NCBI RefSeq assembly: GCF_001482305.1
Contig: NZ_LOHP01000017.1
Span: forward strand, 62,001 to 126,000
Length of the DNA stretch: 64,000 nt
DNA from: Leucobacter sp. G161
GTDB taxonomy: Bacteria; Actinomycetota; Actinomycetes; Actinomycetales; Microbacteriaceae
Direction of reading: 5' to 3'
The notes under the pieces were generated by a model, which ran no database searches, had not been told where the DNA came from, and worked only from the letters and a program-made list of their open reading frames with translations. Of this stretch, positions 8,688 through 18,478 are shown in pieces; position 1 is the stretch's first letter, and each line of letters starts with the position of its first letter. A program made the translations under genes and the position numbers.

Positions 8688-11564
8688 ATGGCCAAAAACG
8701 CTTCGTCGCGCGGGGGCTCGAGTCGATCCACCGGATCGCAGAGCACCCGTTCGAAGGGTGCCCAAACACCCGCATCGGCTCCGAAAGGGTCGACCCGCAC
8801 TTCGGCGACGACGAAAGTGATCATGGCTGAGGAGCCGACCGAGAGCATCGTGGTGCGCGCCTGGCGAGGCCTGTCGCATGCCGTTGGCGCTGGTGCAAGA
8901 GCGTTCAGGTCGGAGCCGCTCGAGCCTGAGGCGCGGCGCGATGGATTCCCGATGCTGCTGGTGCTGCTCGCCCTCGTTGGTGCGGTGATTGAGTGGTTCC
9001 TCATCGGCAACAGCGTCGCCACGCAGCTCGACACCTGGACATTCGGGGCCCTGTTCGGCAGGATCGCGTTTGGCCTGCCGATCATCATGGGCGGCTTCGC
9101 GCTCTGGCTCTTCAACAACCCATCCACGGTGAATGACAATCGCCGGATTGCAATTGGGCTCTTCCTCGCACTTGCGAGCGCATCCGGGCTTGCGCACGTG
9201 CTGGGCGACGCTCCCAAGCCGCGAGACGGCATGCCGGGGCTCGCCGAGGCAGGAGGGCTACTCGGCTGGCTCATCGGTGCCCCGCTCAACCTGGCAACCA
9301 TCTGGGTCGCCGTGCCCGTCCTCAGCCTGCTGCTGGGGTTCTCCGTGCTCATTATTACGAAGACCCCACCGAGTCGCATCGGCCACCGGCTGCGTGAGGG
9401 CTATGCCTACCTCTTCGGGGCGCCGGTGCCTGAGCCACGGGACCGCGACAGCGAGAGCCCCAAGGCGACTGCGTCGGATAAGACGGCCGAGCTGTTCGAC
9501 CACTCGGACGAGAAGGCTGAAGCTCTGCCCTGGTGGCGCCGCAACGCCACGGGCCGCGAAGAAGACCCCAACTACCTGCCTGACCCGGCTGCAATCGACG
9601 AGGTGCTCGCCCCAAGCGACGCAGCACCGGTCGGGGCATTCGAGTCAGCTCTCGCAGAAGAGCCGACAACCGACCTGTTGCCGACTGACGTGTTCTCCGG
9701 GCTTGAGGGCGTCGAACAAGCGGCGGCAGGTACACGGCGAGGGTCTGGCCTGGGAGACGACTCGTTCGACAGTTTCGCCGAGCCTGCGCGTGAACCCGAG
9801 CCGGAGATCGAGGAGCGCGAGTTCGCGGTCGCGCCACCACACGCCCCAGCAGCGCAGGCAGACTACGCACTTCCCGAGCAGGCGCTCCTCTCTGCCGGCC
9901 CGCCGCCGAAGACCCACAGTGAAGCCAACGAGCAGATCATGGCAGCCGTCGCTCGGGTGTTCGAGGAATTTAAGGTCGACGCAGTCGTGACCGGTTTCTC
10001 GCGTGGCCCGACGGTGACGCAGTACGAAGTCGAGCTCGGGCCGGGCGTGAAGGTCGAGAAGGTGACGGCTCTGTCGCGCAACCTCTCGTATGCGGTTGCC
10101 TCCAACGAGGTGCGCATCCTGTCGCCCATCCCTGGCAAGAGCGCCATCGGTATCGAGATCCCGAATAAGGACCGCGAGAACGTTGCACTGGGAGACGTGC
10201 TGCGTTCGGCGAAGGCCCAGCGCAACGCGCATCCGATGACGATCGGCGTCGGTAAAGACGTGAAGGGTGAGTTCGTGCTCGCCAACCTCGCGAAGATGCC
10301 CCACCTGCTTGTCGCGGGCGCGACCGGCTCGGGCAAGTCGAGCTTCATCAACTCGATGATTACGAGCTTGCTCATGCGGGCGACCCCGGCCGAGGTGCGC
10401 ATGGTGCTGGTCGATCCGAAGCGCGTCGAACTCACGGTGTATCAGGGTGTCCCGCACCTCATCACCCCCATCATTACCGCCCCGAAGAAAGCTGCTGAGG
10501 CGCTGCAGTGGGTCGTCAAAGAGATGGACATGCGCTACGACGATCTGGCGTCGTTCGGCTACCGACACATCGATGACTTCAATGCTGCCGTTCGCGACGG
10601 TTCGATCGTGTTGCCTGAGGGGAGCCAGCGTCAGCTGAAGCCCTATCCCTACCTGCTCGTCGTCGTTGACGAGCTTGCCGATCTCATGCTCGTCGCCCCG
10701 CGCGACGTGGAGGATTCAATCCAGCGCATCACCCAGCTCGCGCGCGCGGCGGGTATTCACCTCGTGCTCGCGACGCAGCGCCCGTCAGTGAACGTCGTCA
10801 CCGGCGTGATTAAGTCGAACGTGCCGAGCCGGTATGCGTTCGCCGTGGCATCTGGCACGGACTCCCGAGTGATCCTCGACGAGGTCGGTGCGGAACGCCT
10901 CATCGGGCAGGGCGATGGCTTGCTGCTGCTCAACGGCGAATCGAGCCCGATCCGCGTGCAGGGTGCCTGGGTTGATGAGAGCGAGATCGCGCGTGTCGTC
11001 AAACACGTGAAGGAGCAGGCGACTCCTGAGTACCGCCCCGACGTTGCCCAGGTTGCCGAGAAGAAAGAGATCGACGCAGACATCGGCGACGATCTTGAGG
11101 TTCTCGTTGCGGCGATTGAGCTCGTGGTCACCTCACAGTTCGGATCGACATCGATGCTGCAGCGGAAGCTGCGCGTCGGCTTCGCGAAGGCGGGGCGGCT
11201 CATGGACCTCATGGAGTCCCGCGACATTGTCGGCCCGTCTGAGGGGTCGAAGGCCCGCGACGTGCTCGTCGCCCCGGAACAGCTCGGGGAAGTCCTCAAC
11301 AGGATTCAGGGCGGTGGCCCTCCCGCCGCAGCCGCGCCGCCCGCAGCGGCTCCGTCGTACGCGACTCCGCCCGCACCACCCGCTGCCGAAGCGGAAACCG
11401 CGGTGATCGGGCAGGTCACTGGCGAATCCTCCTACGAGGCCGACAGCCGGTACGACGATCCGCTTGCGCAGCGAGAGGCAGCGGCACCCGAAGCCTTCGA
11501 TTATGGCGACAGTGACGACGACGAGGGCTCGGAAGACGCGTGGCACCTGACCGGTCGTGACTAG
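8688..11564 (+). CDS. ftsK: DNA translocase FtsK/SpoIIIE
   Basis: Septal double-stranded-DNA translocase for chromosome segregation. The 958-aa protein has a basic, Ser/Thr-rich N-terminus, about four membrane segments (residues 85-230), an acidic variable linker, the alpha/beta motor with Walker A GATGSGKS at 544-551 and Walker [11 protein letters not shown], and a C-terminal gamma winged-helix domain ([20 protein letters not shown]) that reads polar KOPS-type sites. A Pro/Ala and acidic tail of about 80 residues follows the gamma domain, which is longer than usual. ATG 8688 (MAKNASSR) was chosen over an in-frame TTG at 8673 because it sits 6 nt after a -10 box. Confidence 0.95.
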   Translation: MAKNASSRGGSSRSTGSQSTRSKGAQTPASAPKGSTRTSATTKVIMAEEPTESIVVRAWRGLSHAVGAGARAFRSEPLEPEARRDGFPMLLVLLALVGAVIEWFLIGNSVATQLDTWTFGALFGRIAFGLPIIMGGFALWLFNNPSTVNDNRRIAIGLFLALASASGLAHVLGDAPKPRDGMPGLAEAGGLLGWLIGAPLNLATIWVAVPVLSLLLGFSVLIITKTPPSRIGHRLREGYAYLFGAPVPEPRDRDSESPKATASDKTAELFDHSDEKAEALPWWRRNATGREEDPNYLPDPAAIDEVLAPSDAAPVGAFESALAEEPTTDLLPTDVFSGLEGVEQAAAGTRRGSGLGDDSFDSFAEPAREPEPEIEEREFAVAPPHAPAAQADYALPEQALLSAGPPPKTHSEANEQIMAAVARVFEEFKVDAVVTGFSRGPTVTQYEVELGPGVKVEKVTALSRNLSYAVASNEVRILSPIPGKSAIGIEIPNKDRENVALGDVLRSAKAQRNAHPMTIGVGKDVKGEFVLANLAKMPHLLVAGATGSGKSSFINSMITSLLMRATPAEVRMVLVDPKRVELTVYQGVPHLITPIITAPKKAAEALQWVVKEMDMRYDDLASFGYRHIDDFNAAVRDGSIVLPEGSQRQLKPYPYLLVVVDELADLMLVAPRDVEDSIQRITQLARAAGIHLVLATQRPSVNVVTGVIKSNVPSRYAFAVASGTDSRVILDEVGAERLIGQGDGLLLLNGESSPIRVQGAWVDESEIARVVKHVKEQATPEYRPDVAQVAEKKEIDADIGDDLEVLVAAIELVVTSQFGSTSMLQRKLRVGFAKAGRLMDLMESRDIVGPSEGSKARDVLVAPEQLGEVLNRIQGGGPPAAAAPPAAAPSYATPPAPPAAEAETAVIGQVTGESSYEADSRYDDPLAQREAAAPEAFDYGDSDDDEGSEDAWHLTGRD

Positions 11565-11606
11565 CCCGACGGCCGCGGGCGCCGGTATTCCCGCGGTCAG
11601 CCGCAG

Positions 11607-11612
11607 TAGAGT
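11607..11612 (+). promoter_or_regulatory. -10 element of pgsA (leaderless)
   Basis: TAGAGT lies 6 nt before ATG 11619 with no ribosome-binding site between them. Confidence 0.5.
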
Positions 11613-11618
11613 GGGCGC

Positions 11619-12224
11619 ATGAGTAATCAAGCCGTTGACAGCGTGAAGCCGAGCAACTGGAACGCTCCAAACATCATCACTGCTGCCCGTATCGTTGCGA
11701 CACCGTTTTTCCTGTGGCTGCTGCTCGCCTCCGGGGAGAGCGTCGCGATGCGGTGGGGAGCCGCGGCGTTCTTTGTTGTCGCAATCGCGAGCGATGCCCT
11801 CGACGGCTACCTCGCGCGCTCCCGGGGATTGATTACCGACCTCGGAAAGCTGCTCGATCCCATCGCCGATAAGGCACTCACTGGCGCGGCATTTGTTGGC
11901 CTCGCGATCCTGGGTGAGCTGCCCTGGTGGATCGTTATTCTCGTGCTCGTCCGCGAGGTGGGCATCACGATCCATCGGCTCATGATCGTCAGCGACGTGG
12001 TCGTTGCCGCAGACTGGATGGGCAAGCTGAAAACGGTGGCGCAGGCGGTCGCGATCACGCTCGCGCTCACTCCGCTCGCACAGCTTGCCGGGACCGCAGG
12101 CACGGTGTTCACCTGGGTGAATATTGTCACGATGACGATCGCGGTCCTGCTCACGCTCGCGAGCGGCGTCGACTACATCATCGCGTTCGTTCGTGGGCGG
12201 GGAGCAGCCACCCGACATGCGTGA
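11619..12224 (+). CDS. pgsA: CDP-diacylglycerol-glycerol-3-phosphate phosphatidyltransferase
   Basis: 201-aa integral membrane CDP-alcohol phosphatidyltransferase making phosphatidylglycerol phosphate. The family signature D-x2-DG-x2-AR-x8-G-x3-D-x3-D is intact from SDALDGYLARS to LLDPIADK (about residues 64-90), and several membrane helices are visible. The pair with cinA and the next gene clgR mirrors the mycobacterial pgsA3-clgR order. The 3' end overlaps the cinA start. Confidence 0.92.
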   Translation: MSNQAVDSVKPSNWNAPNIITAARIVATPFFLWLLLASGESVAMRWGAAAFFVVAIASDALDGYLARSRGLITDLGKLLDPIADKALTGAAFVGLAILGELPWWIVILVLVREVGITIHRLMIVSDVVVAADWMGKLKTVAQAVAITLALTPLAQLAGTAGTVFTWVNIVTMTIAVLLTLASGVDYIIAFVRGRGAATRHA

Positions 12225-12774
12225 TCGTGACGCGCTGGCCGCGGAGATCGTTGAGCGTGCGGCAAAGCTCGGGCTGCGCATCGCAGCGGCAGAATCGCTC
12301 ACCGGCGGCATGCTCGCCGCGGCGATAGTGTCCGTTCCCGGAGCATCCGCGGTCTTCACTGGCGGCGTCGTGGCCTACGACACTGCACTCAAGGCCTCGC
12401 TGCTCGGGGTGGATCGAGCCGTGTTGGACGTCCGTGGGCCCGTCGATGGCGAAGTCGCAAGGCAGATGGCTGTCGGCGTGCGCCACGCCTGTGCGGTCGA
12501 AGCCGCAGACGGCTCACGCCGTGTCGCGGATCTCGGGATCGCAACGACAGGAGTCGCCGGGCCAACGCCGGATGCCCAGACAGGGCAGCCGTCCGGGACT
12601 GTGTGGATCGGCGTGAGCTCGGCAGCGGGGGAGGAAGCCGTGCTTCTTCCCGTGATTGCGGGTGGCCGGCAAGCCATTCGAGAGCGGGCTGTCGATGCTG
12701 CGCTTGAGCTGGTCGTCGAAGCGCTCCGGGCGCAGGAAGCGGCACCAGCACAGCGATTTCCTGGAAAAGCCTGA
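12217..12774 (+). CDS. cinA: CinA C-terminal domain protein (nicotinamide-nucleotide amidohydrolase type)
   Basis: 185-aa stand-alone CinA C-terminal (PncC) domain, without the N-terminal MoaB-like half of full CinA. The domain shows AAAESLTGGMLAAAI near residue 20, GGVVAYDTALKASLLGV and ATTGVAGP. PncC-type proteins deamidate NMN to NaMN for pyridine-nucleotide recycling. ATG 12217, inside the end of pgsA, is preceded by GGGGAG; an in-frame GTG at 12193 is the alternative. The neighbourhood pgsA-cinA-clgR-recA is conserved in actinobacteria. Confidence 0.88.
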   Translation: MRDRDALAAEIVERAAKLGLRIAAAESLTGGMLAAAIVSVPGASAVFTGGVVAYDTALKASLLGVDRAVLDVRGPVDGEVARQMAVGVRHACAVEAADGSRRVADLGIATTGVAGPTPDAQTGQPSGTVWIGVSSAAGEEAVLLPVIAGGRQAIRERAVDAALELVVEALRAQEAAPAQRFPGKA

Positions 12775-12910
12775 GAATTTCGATAGACCTGAGTGCACTC
12801 CGCTCAAGTTCAGGAAGTTCCGGGAATAGACCGGGTAGTCTCTTGGTTGTTCCCAGTGTCACGATAAGTGGCGGTGGATGCCGAATCGGCTTCCGCCGGG
12901 TAAAGTAACA

Positions 12911-12932
12911 TGCACGACCCGATGGTCGTGCA
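12911..12932 (+). promoter_or_regulatory. 5'-leader hairpin of clgR
   Basis: TGCACGACC and GGTCGTGCA form a perfect 9-bp stem with loop CGAT. It lies between a TAAAGT -10-like box (12901-12906) and the AAGGAGG ribosome-binding site (12938-12944). The transcript would therefore start with or just before this hairpin, which could protect the mRNA or be a protein-binding palindrome. Confidence 0.5.
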
Positions 12933-12950
12933 GATTCAAGGAGGTTGCAC

Positions 12951-13274
12951 ATGCTGCTAGTACGTCAAGAAATTGGTGATGTGCTTCGCGACTTCCGTCT
13001 GCAGAAGGGGCGTACGCTCCGACAGGTTGCTGGAGATGCCAGCGTCGCGCTCGGATACCTCAGTGAGGTCGAGCGCGGGCAGAAGGAAGCCTCGAGCGAG
13101 ATTCTTGCCGCTGTCGCAGACGCGTTGGACACCCCGCTCTCGGTCATCCTCGGTGAGGTGAGCGAACGTCTAGCGATCGTTGAGGGGCTCTCGCTTCCTA
13201 TGCCGAGCCGGGTTCCCGACACGGTACCGGTCGATCTCGTTTCCGGTTACGGTTCCGAGCTTATTTCCCGCTAG
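12951..13274 (+). CDS. clgR: XRE-family regulator ClgR
   Basis: 107-aa protein with an N-terminal helix-turn-helix ([22 protein letters not shown], two helices around residues 23-45) and the strongly conserved [16 protein letters not shown] segment of ClgR/Rv2745c. ClgR activates Clp protease and some repair genes in corynebacteria, mycobacteria and streptomycetes. The start at 12951 follows a strong AAGGAGG at 12938-12944. Gene order with pgsA, recA and recX supports the assignment. No clear ClgR box was recognised in its own promoter. Confidence 0.87.
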   Translation: MLLVRQEIGDVLRDFRLQKGRTLRQVAGDASVALGYLSEVERGQKEASSEILAAVADALDTPLSVILGEVSERLAIVEGLSLPMPSRVPDTVPVDLVSGYGSELISR

Positions 13275-13280
13275 CGGTCG

Positions 13281-13505
13281 ATGCGGCATCGCGCGTTCCG
13301 CACTGCGGTAGCCGAGGAGTTCGGGGAGGCCCATTCGGGGGTTCTGCTGCGCGACTATTGGCTCGCCACACTGGGTTCGACACCCGATGAGGCGCTCGCG
13401 CGGGGAGTGTCCCCGCGCGATGTCTGGGAGGCGCTCTGCGCCGAATTCGAAGTACCTGAGGCCCGCCGCCATGGGCGCGGCCTCAGTGATCCGCAAGAAG
13501 ATTGA
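13281..13505 (+). CDS. DUF3046 family protein
   Basis: 74-aa protein of unknown function with the DUF3046 pattern: an N-terminal FRTAVAEEFGEAHSGVLLRDYWLATLG-like block, the motif DEALARGVSPRDVWEALC, and the ending EARRHGRG. It is typically encoded just before recA in actinobacteria, as here, 6 bp after clgR. It is cytosolic, with no membrane segment. Function is unknown; placement suggests a link to recA expression or stress response, but that is inference. Confidence 0.85.
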   Translation: MRHRAFRTAVAEEFGEAHSGVLLRDYWLATLGSTPDEALARGVSPRDVWEALCAEFEVPEARRHGRGLSDPQED

Positions 13506-13536
13506 CTCCATTGCGCGACACGCCGTCGCGCTGTAT

Positions 13537-13552
13537 TCGAAGATGTGTTCGA
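13537..13552 (+). promoter_or_regulatory. SOS (LexA) box of recA
   Basis: TCGAAGATGTGTTCGA matches the actinobacterial SOS consensus TCGAAC-N4-GTTCGA at 11 of 12 fixed positions. It lies about 200 bp before recA in its 247-bp upstream gap, and lexA is present in this window. Confidence 0.8.
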
Positions 13553-13752
13553 AGAGTGTTATCTTCGTCCACAGGTAGTGAACTGGTGTGATCGATCCAC
13601 AGATCGGTGTCTCCGGCAGTGAATGTCGGAGGCCCGGTCTAGGGTCTGAAGCTAGGGAACTACCCAGCCTTGTCAGCACCGAGAAGCGGTGCCGTGACAG
13701 TCGGTAGGCGGCAGATCAGCGGAACATCCGCGCGAATACGAAGGAAGTCATC

Positions 13753-14874
13753 ATGGCAGCACCAAAGGACCGCGAGAAGGCACTCGAGTCGGCACTCGCC
13801 CTCATTGATCGCCAGTTTGGCAAGGGCGCAGTGATGCGCATGGGTAGCCAGGAGCGGCAGGCTGTCGAGGTGATTCCGACGGGTTCGGTCGCGCTCGACG
13901 TCGCGCTCGGCATTGGAGGGCTCCCTCGCGGACGTATCGTGGAAATCTACGGCCCGGAGTCCTCGGGAAAGACCACGCTGACGCTCCACGCAATCGCCAA
14001 CGCGCAGCGTGCGGGCGGCATTGCGGCCTTCATTGACGCGGAGCACGCGCTTGATCCCGAATACGCAAAGAAGCTTGGCGTTGATATTGACGCGCTGCTT
14101 GTTGCGCAGCCCGACACCGGTGAACAGGCGCTAGAGATCGCTGACATGCTCATCCGCTCCGGCTCGGTAGACCTTGTGGTCATCGACTCGGTCGCGGCGC
14201 TCGTACCGAAGGCAGAAATCGATGGCGATATGGGAGACAGCCACGTTGGCCTCCAGGCGCGCCTCATGTCGCAGGCGCTTCGGAAGATCACGGGTAGCCT
14301 GAGCTCGACGAAGACGACCGCGATTTTCATTAACCAGCTGCGCGAGAAGATTGGTGTGTTCTTCGGTAGCCCGGAAACGACGTCCGGCGGTAAAGCACTG
14401 AAGTTCTACGCATCGGTGCGACTCGATATTCGCCGCATTCAGACCCTCAAGGACGGCCAGGACGCGGTGGGTAACCGTACCCGCGTAAAGGTCGTGAAGA
14501 ACAAGATGGCCCCGCCCTTCAAGCAGGCCGAGTTCGACATTCTCTACGGCGTTGGCATTTCCCGCGAGGGTTCGCTCATCGACTACGGCGTCGAGCAGGG
14601 GCTCGTGAAGAAGAGCGGTGCGTGGTACACCTACGACGGCGATCAGCTTGGCCAGGGCATGGAGAACGCTCGCCGCTACCTCATCGCGAACCCGGATACC
14701 GCGCTCGAGATCGAAGAGAAGATCCTCACCAAGCTCGGGGTCAATGGGCGAACTGAGGAGGCCCCAGCGGAGGCAGCAGAGGCGCCTGCGAAGGCAGAGG
14801 CTCCCGCGAAGGGAGCTGCTGCAGCAAAGGCCGCCACGCCTGCGAAGGGCGACGAACTCGCAGCGAGTGCGTAA
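13753..14874 (+). CDS. recA: Recombinase RecA
   Basis: Strand-exchange ATPase and SOS co-protease. The 373-aa protein has Walker [10 protein letters not shown] at residues 67-75, the DNA-binding loop with [18 protein letters not shown], and the RecA signature [14 protein letters not shown]. After the core, the last 35 or so residues are an Ala/Pro/Glu/Lys-rich tail, longer and more repetitive than the E. coli acidic tail. AAGGAAG precedes the ATG. An SOS box lies upstream and recX follows 2 bp after the stop. Confidence 0.98.
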   Translation: MAAPKDREKALESALALIDRQFGKGAVMRMGSQERQAVEVIPTGSVALDVALGIGGLPRGRIVEIYGPESSGKTTLTLHAIANAQRAGGIAAFIDAEHALDPEYAKKLGVDIDALLVAQPDTGEQALEIADMLIRSGSVDLVVIDSVAALVPKAEIDGDMGDSHVGLQARLMSQALRKITGSLSSTKTTAIFINQLREKIGVFFGSPETTSGGKALKFYASVRLDIRRIQTLKDGQDAVGNRTRVKVVKNKMAPPFKQAEFDILYGVGISREGSLIDYGVEQGLVKKSGAWYTYDGDQLGQGMENARRYLIANPDTALEIEEKILTKLGVNGRTEEAPAEAAEAPAKAEAPAKGAAAAKAATPAKGDELAASA

Positions 14875-14876
14875 CC

Positions 14877-15713
14877 GTGGCTGTTAGGTTCCTGCCGCCC
14901 CCCGAGGAGCGGCCGAAGCCGCCTCGGGAGGAAACCGGAGACCTTGCTGAGGTCATCGAGTTCCGAAGTAAGCTGCGCAGACCTGAGCCGCAGAACGCCC
15001 CGGCGCAGCCGCCCGCATCAGAGACGGATCCGGAGACCACCGCTGCGTGGGCTCCGGCTCCCGTTGCGGTGGACTCCGAGGGCGACGTGAGTGGAAACGA
15101 TGACGCCCCGGAGCCCGAGGGTGCGCCGCCGGCCAGCTGGCCTCGGCTTGTTGCGGCGCCCTTCGAGCGTCCTGACGGCCTGAACGCCCCAGACGTGCCC
15201 GAGGAGACCCTCGACGAGGGGCCGACGGCATACGAAACTGCGGTGAAGTTGCTTGCGCGACGTGCGCAGTCGAGCGGTGAACTTCAGCGTGCGCTCGTCG
15301 CGGCGGGTCATCCCGACCTCGACGCGGAGGCAGCCGTCTCGAAGTGCCAGGAATCGCTTTACCTCGACGACGCCGACCTGGCGTGCTCCGTTGCGGCGAA
15401 GCTGCGAGATTCCAAGGGCGAAAGTAAAGCGCGGATTCGGCAGAAGCTCCGCGAACGCTATCTTCCTGACGCTGCGATCGAGGCGGCGCTTGAGGGGCTT
15501 GACGACGAGGCTGAGTTTGAGTTGCTCAAACAGACCGCGATCGACCGGGCCCGGCGCATGGCGGGCCTCGACCGGCAAACGGCTGAGCGTCGCTTGCTCG
15601 GGTTTCTTGCGAGGCGTGGCTGGTCAGGCGAACGGGCTTCGCGCGCCGCGCGCGAAGCGCTTGACGGTGCCGGTCCGAGCGGCAGCGGGCGTGGAACCGT
15701 CCGCTTTCGCTAG
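14877..15713 (+). CDS. recX: Regulatory protein RecX with long N-terminal extension
   Basis: Modulator that caps or limits RecA filaments. The RecX three-helix repeats occupy about residues 120-270 (ETAVKLLARRAQSSGELQRAL, RQKLRERYLPDAAI, RRLLGFLARRGWSGE). Before them is a 110-residue Pro/Glu/Ala-rich, probably disordered segment, roughly doubling the usual 150-170 aa size. The GTG start is 2 bp after recA, so expression is coupled to recA and SOS induction. Confidence 0.92.
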   Translation: MAVRFLPPPEERPKPPREETGDLAEVIEFRSKLRRPEPQNAPAQPPASETDPETTAAWAPAPVAVDSEGDVSGNDDAPEPEGAPPASWPRLVAAPFERPDGLNAPDVPEETLDEGPTAYETAVKLLARRAQSSGELQRALVAAGHPDLDAEAAVSKCQESLYLDDADLACSVAAKLRDSKGESKARIRQKLRERYLPDAAIEAALEGLDDEAEFELLKQTAIDRARRMAGLDRQTAERRLLGFLARRGWSGERASRAAREALDGAGPSGSGRGTVRFR

Positions 15714-15726
15714 GCTGGCTGCGTTC

Positions 15727-15753
15727 TTGACCTTGGGCGGCCCCGGGTAGAAT
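15727..15753 (+). promoter_or_regulatory. Promoter of miaB (leaderless)
   Basis: TTGACC (15727-15732) and TAGAAT (15748-15753) with a short 15-bp spacer. TAGAAT lies 7 nt before ATG 15761, so the transcript would start at the initiation codon. Confidence 0.55.
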
Positions 15754-15760
15754 TGTGGGT

Positions 15761-17305
15761 ATGTCTACCGTCGAAGCAGTGAAGATCGAGTCGTCGCCAG
15801 CAGCGATCCGCCCGGACGGGACACCCCGCAGCTATACGGTGCGCACGCTCGGCTGTCAGATGAACGTGCACGACTCCGAGCGGATGTCGGGCTCGCTTGA
15901 GGCGGCGGGTTACGTGCCAGCCGACCGTGCCGACGAAGCAGACGTATACGTGATCAACACGTGTGCGGTGCGCGAGAACGCGGCGAACAAACTCTATGGC
16001 AACCTCGGCATGCTCGCCCAGGTGAAGCGCGAGCGCGAAGGGATGCAGATCGCCGTGGGCGGCTGCCTCGCTCAAAAGGACCAGGGTGACATCGTCGAGA
16101 AGGCCCCCTGGGTGGACGTCGTCTTCGGCACTCACAACATGGGGTCACTGCCGACGCTGCTTGAGCGCGCCCGCCACAACGAGGAGGCGCAGGTCGAGAT
16201 CCTCGAGTCGCTCGAAGTATTCCCGTCGACGCTCCCGACCAAGCGCGACTCTGCGTCGAGTGGCTGGGTGTCGATCTCTGTCGGGTGCAACAACACCTGC
16301 ACCTTCTGCATCGTGCCCTCGCTGCGGGGCAAGGAAAAGGATCGCCGCCCCGGCGACATCCTCGCCGAGGTGCAGGCACTCGTCGACGACGGCGCGATCG
16401 AGGTCACGCTGCTCGGGCAAAACGTCAACACCTACGGCGTCGAGTTCGGCGACCGGCAGGCGTTCGGCAAGCTGCTGCGCGCCATGGGCGAGATCGAGGG
16501 CCTGGAGCGGGTGCGCTTCACGAGCCCGCACCCCGCGGCCTTCACTGACGACGTCATCGCGGCGATGGCCGAGACGCCGAACGTGATGCCCTCCCTGCAC
16601 ATGCCGCTGCAGTCGGGCTCAGACACGATCCTCAAGGCGATGCGCCGCTCGTACCGCTCCAAGAAGTTCCTCGGGATCCTCGACGACGTGCGCGCACGCA
16701 TCCCTGGCGCCGCGATCACGACCGACATCATCGTCGGATTCCCAGGCGAAACAGAAGAAGACTTCGCCGAGACCATGCGGGTCGTCGAAGAGTCACGCTT
16801 CGCGAGCGCATTCACGTTCCAGTACTCGATCCGCCCAGGCACCCCGGCGGCAACGATGGAAGACCAGATCCCCAAGGAGGTCGTGCAGGAGCGCTTCGAG
16901 CGGCTCGCAGCCCTCCAAGACCGGATGTCGCTCGCCGAGAATGAGGCGCTCATCGGCAACACCGTCGAGATTCTCGTCGCCGCGAGCGAGGGGCGCAAAG
17001 ACGGCGAGACGCACCGGCTCTCGGGCCGTGCGCCCGACAACCGGCTCGTGCACTTCACGGTTCCGGAGGGGGCCGAGACGCCTCGGCCCGGCGACATGGC
17101 CACAGCCACGATCACCAGTGCTGGCTCGTTCTTCGTGGTGGCCGACGACACCTCGACGTATGCCGTGCGCCGCACGCGCGCGGGGGATGCGTGGGATCGC
17201 CGCCAGGCCGAGAGCTGCGGCGTGCCCGCCCCGGCGAGCGCCGGCGCTACCGGGGCAGGCCGCGCGGTCAACCTCGGGCTCCCCACGCTCCGCATCGGCG
17301 AATAG
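15761..17305 (+). CDS. miaB: tRNA-2-methylthio-N6-dimethylallyladenosine synthase MiaB
   Basis: Radical-SAM methylthiotransferase acting on i6A37 of tRNA. The N-terminal UPF0004 domain carries three cluster cysteines ([22 protein letters not shown]), the radical-SAM CxxxCxxC is in [12 protein letters not shown], and a C-terminal TRAM domain follows. A tail of about 60 residues extends past TRAM. ATG 15761 is favoured over the in-frame GTG at 15755 because it is 7 nt after TAGAAT. It overlaps miaA, which makes its substrate. Confidence 0.95.
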   Translation: MSTVEAVKIESSPAAIRPDGTPRSYTVRTLGCQMNVHDSERMSGSLEAAGYVPADRADEADVYVINTCAVRENAANKLYGNLGMLAQVKREREGMQIAVGGCLAQKDQGDIVEKAPWVDVVFGTHNMGSLPTLLERARHNEEAQVEILESLEVFPSTLPTKRDSASSGWVSISVGCNNTCTFCIVPSLRGKEKDRRPGDILAEVQALVDDGAIEVTLLGQNVNTYGVEFGDRQAFGKLLRAMGEIEGLERVRFTSPHPAAFTDDVIAAMAETPNVMPSLHMPLQSGSDTILKAMRRSYRSKKFLGILDDVRARIPGAAITTDIIVGFPGETEEDFAETMRVVEESRFASAFTFQYSIRPGTPAATMEDQIPKEVVQERFERLAALQDRMSLAENEALIGNTVEILVAASEGRKDGETHRLSGRAPDNRLVHFTVPEGAETPRPGDMATATITSAGSFFVVADDTSTYAVRRTRAGDAWDRRQAESCGVPAPASAGATGAGRAVNLGLPTLRIGE

Positions 17306-18243
17306 TGGCGACGCTCTGGGCGATCGTCGGCGCGACCGGCACTGGCAAGTCCGAGGCCTCGCTCGACCTTGCCGAGCGCCGCGCGGCGATCACGGGCGCA
17401 CAGCCCGAGATTGTGAACGCCGACGCCATGCAGCTCTACCGTGGAATGAACATCGGCACCGCGAAGCTTCCTGTGGGGGAGCGTCGGGGGATCCCACACC
17501 ACCTGTTCGACGCATTCGACCCGCGGGAAGAAGCGGCCGTGGCGGCGTACCAGCCGGCCGCGCGAGAGCGCATCTCAGAGATTCTCGCGGGCGGCGCTGA
17601 CGCGATCCTCGTCGGTGGATCGGGCCTCTACGTCTCAAGCGTCATCTTCGACTTCCAGTTTCCGCCGCGCGACGACACGGTGCGGGCAGGGCTCGAGGCC
17701 GACCTCGAATCGCGCGGCGTAGCCTCCCTCGTGAATCGCCTTCGTGAACTCGCGCCAGACGTGGCTGAGGCCGTCGACCGGCGTAACCCGCGGCGCGTCG
17801 TGCGGGCGCTCGAGGTCGCGCTGCTCGGCGGCGACGCGCGGGTGACCCTCCCGAGCGAGCCCGAGTACTGGAGTGCGGGGGAGTCGCACGATGCGACCCG
17901 CATCATCGGGATCTCCTGCGAGCGCGAGGTGCTCACGGAGCGCCTCGATCGCAGGGTCGAGCGGATGTGGGCTGACGGCATGCTCGACGAGGTTCGTGGC
18001 CTGATCCCGCACGGCCTCGAACAAGGCAAGACCGCGAGCCGCGCGATCGGCTATGCGCAGGCCCTCGCCGAGCTCCGGGGCGATATGAGCGAGGCCGAAG
18101 CCATTGCCGAGACGCAGGCGCTCACGCGCCGCTACGCGCGCAGGCAGGTGAGCTGGTTCAAACGGTATCCCGGCGTGCAGTGGATCGACCAGACCGCGGG
18201 GCGGGATCTTGCCGCGCTCGATGCCGTCGCGGCCGCGCGGTAG
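17305..18243 (+). CDS. miaA: tRNA dimethylallyltransferase MiaA
   Basis: Transfers dimethylallyl from DMAPP to A37 of tRNA, supplying MiaB. The 312-aa protein opens with the P-loop VGATGTGKSEASLDLA and has NADAMQLYRGMNIGTAK, VGGSGLYVSS and the C-terminal RYARRQVSWFKR motif. The GTG at 17305 shares the G of the miaB TAG, so the two are translationally coupled. An open extension to 17191 is only the shadow of the miaB 3' end. Confidence 0.95.
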   Translation: MATLWAIVGATGTGKSEASLDLAERRAAITGAQPEIVNADAMQLYRGMNIGTAKLPVGERRGIPHHLFDAFDPREEAAVAAYQPAARERISEILAGGADAILVGGSGLYVSSVIFDFQFPPRDDTVRAGLEADLESRGVASLVNRLRELAPDVAEAVDRRNPRRVVRALEVALLGGDARVTLPSEPEYWSAGESHDATRIIGISCEREVLTERLDRRVERMWADGMLDEVRGLIPHGLEQGKTASRAIGYAQALAELRGDMSEAEAIAETQALTRRYARRQVSWFKRYPGVQWIDQTAGRDLAALDAVAAAR

Positions 18244-18311
18244 CTGCGCGGGAGCTGCCAAGTTGCCGCCAGGTGGCTGCCCGCGAGCTGCGCGGGAGCT
18301 GCCCGCGAGCT
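18242..18311. repeat. GC-rich direct repeats after miaA
   Basis: AGCTGCGCGGGAGCTGCC occurs exactly at 18242-18259 and 18286-18303. GCTGCCCGCGAGCT recurs with a 22-bp period at 18276 and 18298. The rest of this 235-bp gap has a nested inverted repeat (CTGTGATC with GATCACAG, 18.34-18.40 kb) and no gene. Confidence 0.5.
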
Positions 18312-18478
18312 CCCCGGCCCGCTTCGTGACCGTACACCTGTGATCTGCCGAAGCTATGCCGCTTGCCTCGAAATTGGGCAGATGTGTGGTGGATCACAGA
18401 TCTTGCGACGGCGCGCAGCCGGGGAATCCGTTTGCGCCCGCGCGAGAGCGGGGTTCCCGCGGCGAACGCTGTGAGGCC

